The notes under the pieces are model-generated. The model was not told where the DNA came from and made no database searches. It worked only from the letters and a program-made list of their open reading frames with translations. DNA of 6,079 nt from RGIG2161 sp964525525 (GTDB taxonomy: Bacteria; Bacillota; Clostridia; Oscillospirales; CAG-272). Both the position numbers and the translations under genes were made by a program. Location: contig CAZGHD010000131.1 of the NCBI GenBank assembly GCA_964525525.1, forward strand, positions 1 through 6,079, given 5' to 3'. This document shows positions 1 through 5,535 of this stretch, one piece after another (position 1 is the first letter of the stretch; each line of letters begins with the position of its first letter).

Positions 1-33
1 ACCGGTGACGACAAGGACGACTGGAGACTTTAA
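1..33 (+). CDS. Probable 3' end of a gene entering from the left edge
   Basis: Frame 1 is open from the first base and reads TGDDKDDWRL before a TAA stop at 31-33. The acidic, hydrophilic tail looks like a normal protein C-terminus, and a hairpin terminator begins about 19 bases after the stop. That layout fits a plus-strand gene converging on the PfkB operon. Only ten residues are visible, so no family can be named and the open frame could be chance. The sequence to the left would decide it. Confidence 0.4.
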   Translation, partial: TGDDKDDWRL

Positions 34-47
34 TTTTACAATTTCAC

Positions 48-81
48 AAAAAATAAAACCCGTCGAAAGACGGGTTTTATT
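48..81 (-). terminator. Rho-independent terminator of the aldolase-isomerase-kinase operon, probably bidirectional
   Basis: A perfect 13-bp stem (52-64 pairing with 69-81) has a GAAA/TTTC tetraloop at 65-68. The GC-rich core is ACCCGTC/GACGGGT. Read on the minus strand it starts right after the kinase TAA (83-85) and runs into a U-tract (complement of 48-53). Read on the plus strand the core is followed by TTTTATTGTT, so it can also stop the gene that ends at 33. This is the usual arrangement between convergent genes. Confidence 0.92.
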
Positions 82-82
82 G

Positions 83-1030
83 TTATCTAAGAGTGCCTGC
101 GTTATGAAGCTTTATGACTTCTTCTGCACGCTCAAGGGTAGGTGCACCGCTTACAGCGCCGATCTCACGGATACAGCAGTTTGAAACTGCGCTTCCGAGG
201 AGTGCCGCGTCGTAGATGCTTCTGCCGGTTGCGATACCGGTAACGAATCCGCCCATGAAAGCATCGCCTGCGCCGGTGGTGTCAACCACCTTTTCGCAGT
301 TAAATGCGGGAATCGCGAAATCCTCGATATACACACCGTTTTTGCCAAGCTTAACTCCGGCGATCTTAACGCCTTTTGCGTGAAGAAATGCAACGATCTC
401 TTCAGGCTTGTCTGTTCCGCAAAGCTCTTTCGCTTCATCAAAGCTGGGTACGAAAATGTCGCAGTAGGGAAGCGCTGCCTCGATCTTGGGAAGCCAGATG
501 CCGTCAGACGGCCAGGTGGCATCCATAGCGGTCATCGCGCCCGCACGCTTTGCACGTGCGAAGAGATCAGCCAAGGGAGCGTATTCAAGTCCCTTTAAGC
601 TCATCATACTTCCGATATAAAGCATTTTCGTGTCAGAGAGAAGCTCATCCGAGATGGCGGTGCCGTCAAACTCGTTGTTTGCTTTGCCGTAGTATGCGAA
701 GTGTCTCTGACCGTCCTCGCGGCAGAGAACCACGCTGACAGAACTCTGATTTTTCTCTGAAATATGCACGCCGGAGGTGTCGATACCCGCGCGGCCTGCT
801 TCTTCAATGAGATACTTGCCGGGCGCGTCGTCACCGACGACACCGCCAAGGCACACCTTTGCTCCGAGGCGGGCGGCGTCTATCGCTACGTTGAGTGCGT
901 CACCGCCGGTTTTGAACGCTATTGAATCAAGGTGAGTGGTATCTACCGAGAAAAGATTCTCATCCACGGGGGAAATGAGTATATCGTATACCATAAGACC
1001 CGCGGAGATTATATCAAATCTTTTTTTCAT
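83..1030 (-). CDS. PfkB-family (ribokinase-like) carbohydrate kinase
   Basis: This is a 315-residue cytoplasmic kinase, expected to transfer the ATP gamma-phosphate to a hydroxymethyl group of a sugar or sugar acid. The length is typical of the family. The N-terminal PfkB signature is at residues 42-71 (GGDALNVA, then GGVVGDDAPG). The C-terminal signature DTTGAGDAF starts at residue 250; GAGD forms the anion hole and Asp256 is the expected catalytic base. The gene begins 11 bases after the isomerase stop codon and has no good ribosome binding site (only weak TAAGTAA-type sequence), so its translation is probably coupled to the upstream gene. It is last in the operon and is followed at once by a terminator. 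The family includes KdgK, IolC, sulfofructose kinase and fructokinases, and sequence alone does not fix the substrate. The neighbours favour a keto-hexonate or ketose made by the isomerase and then used by the aldolase. Confidence 0.95.
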   Translation of the reverse strand: MKKRFDIISAGLMVYDILISPVDENLFSVDTTHLDSIAFKTGGDALNVAIDAARLGAKVCLGGVVGDDAPGKYLIEEAGRAGIDTSGVHISEKNQSSVSVVLCREDGQRHFAYYGKANNEFDGTAISDELLSDTKMLYIGSMMSLKGLEYAPLADLFARAKRAGAMTAMDATWPSDGIWLPKIEAALPYCDIFVPSFDEAKELCGTDKPEEIVAFLHAKGVKIAGVKLGKNGVYIEDFAIPAFNCEKVVDTTGAGDAFMGGFVTGIATGRSIYDAALLGSAVSNCCIREIGAVSGAPTLERAEEVIKLHNAGTLR

Positions 1031-1041
1031 AATCAGATTAC

Positions 1042-2400
1042 TTATTTTTTAATGCCTCTCTTGCTGAAATCGAAGTACTCGTGGTCAACGTCGATTATCT
1101 GACGAACAACCTCAACGGCAGTGTCGTAGTCGTACTGACCGCGCTCGATTCTCTCAGCAGCGCACTCTGCGTAGATCATCTTGATAAGACGAGCCTTAGC
1201 ATAGCACCAGTCCATACAGTAAGCATCGGTAAAGAAGCCGCCCTGATGGTTGGTGGAGAGCATATCCATACGCTCGCCCATAACCTTCTTGATGTATTCC
1301 GGGAAGAAGTTGTGCCACCAGAAGCCCTCAAGCTGAACGTTGGGAAGCTCACGGCAAACGGTACACCAAGCCTGGTTGGAGTGTGCACTTGCCATGTGGA
1401 TCTCGAACTTAAGATCGCTGTACTTGTGGATTATGTTAGCAAGCTGGAATATGGTCTCGGGATGCATGTAAGAACCGCTCTCGAAAGGAAGGGGCTCAGC
1501 AGCGAGAGAGTACTGGATGATGATCTCGTTACCGGTCTCTTTCTTGATCTGAGACATTCTGCGGAGGAAGTAGTCGTTAAGGAAGTTAGCGTAGATGTCG
1601 CGCTCCCAGTCGCCTGCGTTCTCGCGGTTAGCGAGTGCCTTGATCATATCTTCTTCGGTTACGTCGTGATAGTTAATGGTGGTAGAGAAGTGAGATGCGT
1701 GAGAGAATACCTTGTCGTAGGGAACGTGGTCGATGTAGTGCTCAAGAGCGGTATAAACGTCCTCGATGGTCTTGATCTTCTTCTCATAGTTACAGTCGCG
1801 CTCCGGAACTACGCCGATCGGAAGGGGAGGACCGGGGATGTCTTCGTTCCAAGCGTGCTCGAGCTCAAGAAGGGGAGCGTCGTTAAGACCCCACTGGTCG
1901 CGACAGAAGAATGCCCACTCAAGAGAGTAGTAAAGCATATCGTCGCACTCTCCGTCGTAGCCTCTCCAAAGCTCGGTACTGCTCTTCTTGATGTTAGCCA
2001 TATCAGCGATCTCTTTAGCGCGCTCTTTGCCGCAGCCAAAGGACTTGATATGCTCGTGGCAACGACGCCAGTTGGTCTCGTCAAGCTCCTCTTCCCAGCC
2101 GTAAAGCTCTTTGAGGATTATGCGAACGCACCAGTAAAGGCTGGTGTTGCGGATGTATTTAACGTAGGGAATAGCTCTCTCAAGACGGTAGAGTGCCTCT
2201 TCCTCGGTGGGATGCTCGGAAAGACGAGCGCCGTCGGGACAGCCTGCGCCGTAAAGCTCACTGATAACCATGTGATAAAGAAGAATATCGTGAAGGCCGC
2301 GAGCTGCGAGGTGAGACGCGTCAAGATGGGTATGCTTGTCTATAAGCGGAATATCCCATATGTCTTTATAAAGCTTGTCAATAAGTTCTCTGTTTGCCAT
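1042..2400 (-). CDS. Uronate isomerase-like protein (UxaC/amidohydrolase superfamily)
   Basis: This 452-residue protein resembles uronate isomerases, metal-dependent TIM-barrel enzymes that interconvert D-glucuronate/D-fructuronate or D-galacturonate/D-tagaturonate. Residues 21-27 (DKHTHLD) carry the beta-1 His-x-His metal motif (His23, His25). WWHN at 361-364 matches the WWFN segment of UxaC. The TDA at 391-393 matches the TDSRSF segment that supplies the beta-8 Asp (Asp392). Length is in the UxaC range. The rest is divergent: the strand that reads QLHIGA in E. coli UxaC looks here like IIQYSLAAEPLPF, so the substrate may differ. The gene lies 85 bases after the aldolase and 11 bases before the kinase. 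Its ATG is the only start after the in-frame stop at 2437-2439, but the nearest good Shine-Dalgarno is about 29 bases upstream, with a hairpin between. The fold and family are well supported; the exact substrate is not. Confidence 0.87.
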   Translation of the reverse strand: MANRELIDKLYKDIWDIPLIDKHTHLDASHLAARGLHDILLYHMVISELYGAGCPDGARLSEHPTEEEALYRLERAIPYVKYIRNTSLYWCVRIILKELYGWEEELDETNWRRCHEHIKSFGCGKERAKEIADMANIKKSSTELWRGYDGECDDMLYYSLEWAFFCRDQWGLNDAPLLELEHAWNEDIPGPPLPIGVVPERDCNYEKKIKTIEDVYTALEHYIDHVPYDKVFSHASHFSTTINYHDVTEEDMIKALANRENAGDWERDIYANFLNDYFLRRMSQIKKETGNEIIIQYSLAAEPLPFESGSYMHPETIFQLANIIHKYSDLKFEIHMASAHSNQAWCTVCRELPNVQLEGFWWHNFFPEYIKKVMGERMDMLSTNHQGGFFTDAYCMDWCYAKARLIKMIYAECAAERIERGQYDYDTAVEVVRQIIDVDHEYFDFSKRGIKK

Positions 2401-2412
2401 TTTAAAGACCGT

Positions 2413-2438
2413 ACAGCAAAATGCTGTGTTCCTTTCTT
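2413..2438 (-). promoter_or_regulatory. Displaced Shine-Dalgarno plus hairpin before the isomerase start
   Basis: On the minus strand AAGAAAGGAA (complement of 2429-2438) is the only strong ribosome binding site before the isomerase ATG, yet it sits about 29 bases away. Between them is a perfect 6-bp inverted repeat, ACAGCA/TGCTGT with a 3-base loop (2413-2427). Folding the hairpin would bring the site to an effective distance of about 14 bases. Closer to the ATG there is only a weak ACGGT. No in-frame alternative start exists. The sequence elements are plain; their role is inferred. Confidence 0.5.
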
Positions 2439-2455
2439 ATGTGATTTTTATCTTA

Positions 2456-2472
2456 GCCGCGATAAGCGCGGC
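2456..2472 (-). other. GC-rich intercistronic hairpin between aldolase and isomerase
   Basis: GCCGCG (2456-2461) pairs with CGCGGC (2467-2472) around a 5-base loop, starting 13 bases after the aldolase stop. No U-tract follows on the minus strand (it continues TAAGATAAAAAT), so it is not a good intrinsic terminator. A stem here could protect the 3' end of the aldolase message or mark a processing site, giving unequal amounts of aldolase and isomerase/kinase mRNA. Confidence 0.55.
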
Positions 2473-2485
2473 AAAATAACTTAAA

Positions 2486-3331
2486 TTAGATTCTGCCGGA
2501 GAGGAAGAGCTCCATCTTCTTCTTTGCAAGAGCGCTGCCGGCATTTCTGCCTTCGCGGAAGAGGGTGTTTACGTTGTACTTGAAGCCCTCGGTGTTCTGA
2601 GCGTTGTAGCCCGCGCCGTAAGCCGCGATGAACTCGGTGCAGATATTAACCTTAGCGATGCCGTTTACGCAAGCCTCGGCAACCTTATCCTCGGGGGTAC
2701 CGGAACCGCCGTGAAGAACGAGCGGGATCTCAACGAGTGCGGCGATCTCGCGAAGACGGTCGATGTTGATCTTCGGAGGACGGGTGTAGAAGCCGTGAGC
2801 GGTCACGATAGCTACTGCAACCTCGTCGATGCCGGTCTGACGAACGAATTCAGCCGCCATCTTGGGATCGGTCTGATCGTCCTCGTCATTCTGGATATTG
2901 CCTTCGTTTCCTGCGAGCTTACCGATCTCAGCCTCAACGGATGCACCGTATTCTTTAGCTTTTTCAACTACCTTGCAGGTGAGCTCTACGTTCTTGTCGA
3001 ACTCGTACTTGGATGCGTCGATCATAACTGAGGTGAATCCTGCCTCAAGAGCCTCAACAACTTCGTCATATTCCTCAGCGTGGTCGAGGTGGATAGCAAC
3101 GGGAAGGTCAAAATACTCGGATGCCATTTTTGCCATAGCTACAGCGTTTTTGTAACCGTCCATGAAATCTTTTTCATAAGGACCTACCTGAAGTATAGCG
3201 GGAACACCAAGAGACTTAGCTGCAGCGGTGACTGCATATGCAGAGTCGTAAGACCAGAACTCAAACGCGCCGATAGCGTACTTGTGTGCTCTTGCTTCCT
3301 TGAGCATTTCTCTCATTGTAACAAGTGCCAT
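2486..3331 (-). CDS. Class II (zinc-dependent) ketose-bisphosphate aldolase
   Basis: This 281-residue aldolase of the FbaA/GatY/KbaY/IolJ family reversibly cleaves a phosphorylated ketose (or keto-acid) to dihydroxyacetone phosphate and an aldehyde in the cytoplasm. Visible family features are HLDH at 81-84 (catalytic Asp83, zinc ligand His84), SVMIDAS at 101-107, TAHGFY at 177-182 (zinc ligand His179), LHGGSG at 206-211 (zinc ligand His207 and phosphate loop) and NICTE at 229-233 (phosphate binding). Length is normal. The start has an AGGAG site nine bases upstream. Two positions differ from the usual family sequence: the N-terminal loop reads GAFEFWSYD where most members have GAFN followed by small residues, and MIDAS replaces the common MIDGS. 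These hint at a non-standard substrate. It is the first gene of the operon with the isomerase and kinase and has its own promoter. It may not be the glycolytic fructose-bisphosphate aldolase. Confidence 0.95.
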   Translation of the reverse strand: MALVTMREMLKEARAHKYAIGAFEFWSYDSAYAVTAAAKSLGVPAILQVGPYEKDFMDGYKNAVAMAKMASEYFDLPVAIHLDHAEEYDEVVEALEAGFTSVMIDASKYEFDKNVELTCKVVEKAKEYGASVEAEIGKLAGNEGNIQNDEDDQTDPKMAAEFVRQTGIDEVAVAIVTAHGFYTRPPKINIDRLREIAALVEIPLVLHGGSGTPEDKVAEACVNGIAKVNICTEFIAAYGAGYNAQNTEGFKYNVNTLFREGRNAGSALAKKKMELFLSGRI

Positions 3332-3340
3332 TTTTGAAAA

Positions 3341-3345
3341 CTCCT
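3341..3345 (-). promoter_or_regulatory. Ribosome binding site of the aldolase gene
   Basis: The minus strand reads AGGAG, nine bases before the ATG at 3331. It supports the chosen start. Confidence 0.85.
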
Positions 3346-3387
3346 ATTTAATAAAAATTTAATTCTGCTGTTATTGGCATAATTATC

Positions 3388-3432
3388 TATAATAATTATA
3401 TCATATTTTTTCGACAAATAAAGTCTTTTTTT
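3388..3432 (-). promoter_or_regulatory. Operon promoter: extended -10 with Spo0A-box-like motif (copy 1)
   Basis: On the minus strand TGATATAAT (complement of 3395-3403) is a perfect -10 hexamer with the extended TGn element. There is no good -35; CTTTAT or TTTATT lies at the expected place. TGTCGAA (complement of 3410-3416) lies nine bases upstream of the -10 and matches the Spo0A-box consensus TGNCGAA. The expected transcript start is near 3388, giving a leader of about 55-60 bases. The block is repeated almost exactly upstream of the beta-helix gene at 4674-4718. Confidence 0.8.
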
Positions 3433-3474
3433 AAGTTTTACAAACAGTTCATAATTATACTTTTTCGGATAAAC

Positions 3475-4635
3475 TCAGACCTTATCAATAGATAGACTTT
3501 TGAAGTTATCCAAAACCAAAACGTCATCTTTTGCCGCGAGAAGATACTCATCGTTATCGGCGCAAACTCTTTCTCCAGTCAGATTGGATGCTTTAACTGC
3601 GGGACAACGTGCAGAGTCCTCCGGCGAGCAAAGGTATTTGAAATCGGAAACGTTGAAATTATCCATGTTTGATTCCAAAAGTAAAGCGACGGACGGGACG
3701 GCGGCAGTACCGCCAAAATCCGCGGGAAGCTCAAGCACCGGAAAGCAGGTGAAATTTTCAAAATAAATATCGCTTATTTTTCCGACACCGTTTGGATGCT
3801 CGCTATCGTTAAAAAGCGGTGTTCTGCAATATCTTGCCGCGTCTGCATTTATAGCGTTACAGCGGAAACCTCCGTATATATTTTTAAACCGTATGTTTTT
3901 TATTTCTGCAGTGATACTCAGCATTCGGATTATCGTATGGCAATTTTCGGTAAAAATATTTTCAAAAGAAATATCTTCTATCGTATCACGGCAAAGATCG
4001 AGATTTTCTACCCGCTCTATGGAATCATCCGCATTGAGCGCGACCATATCGTCATTAGTCTGACCAAAGGATAATGCCCGGATGTTTTTTACAGTTCCGT
4101 GTTTTACGTCTCCGCCAAAATGTAATCCGTCTTGATTTACACCAAAGTTATCGCTGATAAAATCAATATTCTCAATTGCAAAATGATGCACTTTACAAAT
4201 CCGCACGTAATACGTAACGGAATTAGAAAGCACCATGTTGGAAAGTTCAAGATGCTCAACGTTTACAAAGTTGAGCATAGTACCTGAATAACCGTCTTTA
4301 TCAAAAATATCCGGTTTTTCATTTTCGGCAGCAGTATTGTTTCCGTCCCATATGCCACCTGTAATTTTTATGTTTTCATTTCCGTTTGCGGTGTCGGAAT
4401 TGCTAACGAGAAATTCGTTTCTTTTTCTTCGGCAAGAGCTTTTCATTATTATTTTTGCGTTGCGATCGGCTATGATAGTTGTATTGGAATTAACCTTCAG
4501 CGTTTGTGAGATCGGATATATGCCTTGGGGTATGGTGATTATGCTTGCTCCGGAATTCAGTGCCGTTTGAAAAGCACCGTAATCATCGTGGATTCCATTT
4601 CCCAATGCACCGAAGTCTAAAACGGATTTTTTCAT
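3475..4635 (-). CDS. GH28-like / pectate lyase superfamily right-handed beta-helix protein
   Basis: This 386-residue protein opens with the DFGALGNGIHDDYGAFQTAL segment (7-26) typical of pectate-lyase-superfamily/polygalacturonase folds. It continues as a run of beta-helix turns with repeated xIxNIxF-type strands (for example ENIDF, ISFENIF, IRFKNIY, IYFENF). Two polygalacturonase-like active-site motifs are recognisable: NQDG at 167-170, at the place of NTDG, and NDD at 194-196, at the place of the paired Asp. I do not see a clear GHG or RIK motif. There is no signal peptide or membrane segment (it starts MKKSVLDFG), so it is probably cytoplasmic and would act on imported oligosaccharides. 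AGGAGG lies eight bases before the ATG. No terminator is visible before the aldolase, so read-through into the sugar operon is possible. Base composition looks more AT-rich than the aldolase and isomerase genes, which may mean separate acquisition or lower expression. The exact glycosidase or lyase activity cannot be assigned. Confidence 0.87.
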   Translation of the reverse strand: MKKSVLDFGALGNGIHDDYGAFQTALNSGASIITIPQGIYPISQTLKVNSNTTIIADRNAKIIMKSSCRRKRNEFLVSNSDTANGNENIKITGGIWDGNNTAAENEKPDIFDKDGYSGTMLNFVNVEHLELSNMVLSNSVTYYVRICKVHHFAIENIDFISDNFGVNQDGLHFGGDVKHGTVKNIRALSFGQTNDDMVALNADDSIERVENLDLCRDTIEDISFENIFTENCHTIIRMLSITAEIKNIRFKNIYGGFRCNAINADAARYCRTPLFNDSEHPNGVGKISDIYFENFTCFPVLELPADFGGTAAVPSVALLLESNMDNFNVSDFKYLCSPEDSARCPAVKASNLTGERVCADNDEYLLAAKDDVLVLDNFKSLSIDKV

Positions 4636-4643
4636 TTATGAAT

Positions 4644-4649
4644 CCTCCT
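4644..4649 (-). promoter_or_regulatory. Ribosome binding site of the beta-helix gene
   Basis: The minus strand reads AGGAGG, eight bases before the ATG at 4635. It fixes the start chosen. Confidence 0.88.
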
Positions 4650-4673
4650 GCCTGTTGAATTTAATTCTGTTAT

Positions 4674-4718
4674 TATAATAATTATATCACATTTTTTCGA
4701 CAAATAAAGCCTTTTTTT
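4674..4718 (-). promoter_or_regulatory. Beta-helix gene promoter: extended -10 with Spo0A-box-like motif (copy 2)
   Basis: The minus strand has TGATATAAT (complement of 4681-4689) and TGTCGAA (complement of 4696-4702) with the same nine-base gap as copy 1. Aligning 4674-4718 with 3388-3432 gives 43 identical bases of 45, the differences being 4690 and 4710. The expected transcript start is near 4674, with a leader of about 40 bases. Confidence 0.8.
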
Positions 4719-4750
4719 GCTTTACAAGGGGTAATTTTTTAGTGTGCATA

Positions 4751-4779
4751 TTTTTAGTACCATTTGACGAAACTATAAG
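4751..4779 (+). promoter_or_regulatory. Possible promoter of the DUF421 gene
   Basis: TATAAG at 4774-4779 is a fair -10, and TTTTTA at 4751-4756 is a poor -35 with a 17-base spacer. Next to the -10 is TGACGAA (4765-4771), which also fits TGNCGAA. A TTGACG at 4764-4769 looks like a -35 but has no -10 at a proper distance. This is the only reasonable candidate in the divergent intergenic region, and it is weak. Confidence 0.3.
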
Positions 4780-4803
4780 GAAATATTGAGTTGAGGGAAG
4801 GAT

Positions 4804-5481
4804 ATGGAGATCATAAAAGTTATATTGACCGCTCTGCTGTCGGTTGCGGTTCTTTTCGTTATTGCCAAATTTATGGGACATAAGCAGGTGGCACAGCTTG
4901 ATTTTTTCGATTATATTATCGGTATCACGATCGGTTCGATCACTGCTGAGCTTGCTACAGAGCTCGAAACACCGTGGAAACCGCTGATAGCGATCGCCGT
5001 TTACGGTGTTGCTTCTGTTGTTTTGAGTTTTTTGACACACAAATTTCCGAGAACGAGAAAATTTATCAACGGTACACCGACGATTCTGTTAAACGACGGC
5101 AAACTCTACCGCAAAAACTTGAAAAAGGCGAAGCTCGATCTGTCGGAATTTCTTCTTCTTTGCCGCGAGCAGGGATATTTTGATCTTGACGAGATACAAA
5201 CGGCGATCTTTGAGCACAACGGAAAGCTGTCGGTGCTTCCCAAATCGATATACCGCCCGACGACGCCGGATGATATGAAAATTGCGGTGAAACCCGCTCA
5301 TATCGGCACCGAGGTGATTACGGACGGACGGATGATGGGGGAAAATCTTGCACGCATGGGGCGGGATGAAAACTGGCTGAAAAAGCAGCTGAAGGCACAG
5401 GGATATAAGGATGCAAAAAGTATCTTCCTCGGAATCTACCGCGCAGATGACGAGACACTAACGCTTTATCCCGCGGATTGA
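4804..5481 (+). CDS. DUF421 (YetF/YcaP-type) membrane protein
   Basis: This is a 225-residue protein of the DUF421 family, inner-membrane proteins of unknown biochemical role with several paralogues in spore-forming Firmicutes. The N-terminal part has about three hydrophobic segments (residues 3-22, 37-52 and 60-78). Between the first two is the family motif MGHKQVAQLDFFDYIIGITIGS (from residue 24, written here as MGHKQ then DFFDYIIGITIGS). The cytoplasmic C-terminal domain has the standard NGTPTILLNDGK stretch (89-100), a KANLxxxE-like region and GYFDLDEIQ (124-132), followed by AIFEHNGKLSVL. Length is normal for the short form. GAGGG six bases before the ATG is the ribosome binding site. 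It is transcribed away from the beta-helix gene, and the cupin follows 54 bases later. No function beyond membrane location can be given; a link to spores is known for some relatives only. Confidence 0.95.
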   Translation: MEIIKVILTALLSVAVLFVIAKFMGHKQVAQLDFFDYIIGITIGSITAELATELETPWKPLIAIAVYGVASVVLSFLTHKFPRTRKFINGTPTILLNDGKLYRKNLKKAKLDLSEFLLLCREQGYFDLDEIQTAIFEHNGKLSVLPKSIYRPTTPDDMKIAVKPAHIGTEVITDGRMMGENLARMGRDENWLKKQLKAQGYKDAKSIFLGIYRADDETLTLYPAD

Positions 5482-5507
5482 CAGTTTGTACAAATCACGC
5501 ATATACT
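5478..5507 (+). promoter_or_regulatory. Cupin promoter overlapping the DUF421 stop codon, with palindrome in the spacer
   Basis: TTGACA at 5478-5483 is a perfect -35 that contains the DUF421 TGA stop (5479-5481). TATACT at 5502-5507 is a 5/6 match to -10, with an 18-base spacer. The spacer holds the perfect 10-base palindrome TTTGTACAAA (5485-5494), a plausible operator half-hidden under RNA polymerase. CATATACT (5500-5507) also partly resembles the SigE -10 CATACANT, so a sporulation promoter is an alternative. Confidence 0.6.
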
Positions 5508-5520
5508 GTATCGAACCTAA

Positions 5521-5529
5521 AAAGGAGGT
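5521..5529 (+). promoter_or_regulatory. Strong ribosome binding site of the cupin gene
   Basis: AAAGGAGGT is a near-perfect anti-16S complement, six bases before the ATG at 5536. It suggests efficient translation and fixes the start. Confidence 0.9.
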
Positions 5530-5535
5530 ACAGTT

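Noticed and set aside
1081..2484. 467-codon open frame on the plus strand, antisense to the isomerase
   Set aside because: The minus-strand protein shows clear UxaC-like motifs, while the antisense translation is low-complexity, Val/Leu-rich and without recognisable domains. Strong codon bias in a highly expressed gene keeps the opposite strand open.
83..3331. Operon as the classical KdgK/KdgA branch of hexuronate breakdown
   Set aside because: The aldolase is a zinc-dependent class II DHAP-type enzyme, not the class I KDPG aldolase, and no dehydratase or reductase is present.
3332..3394. Riboswitch in the aldolase leader
   Set aside because: The leader is only about 55-60 bases, AT-rich, with no conserved riboswitch core or terminator/antiterminator pair visible.
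3433..3474. Terminator after the beta-helix gene
   Set aside because: Only a 4-bp GTTT/AAAC stem and AT-rich palindromes are present; no stable GC stem with U-tract follows the stop.
4687..5040. 117-codon minus-strand open frame over the DUF421 start and the divergent promoter region
   Set aside because: It overlaps the conserved N-terminus of DUF421 and the promoter block of the beta-helix gene, and its translation is not protein-like.
5505..5534. ACTGTA/TACAGT inverted repeat sequestering the cupin ribosome binding site
   Set aside because: The left arm lies at or upstream of the likely transcript start of the cupin promoter, so it would form only in read-through mRNA; six bases over an 18-base loop is weak.
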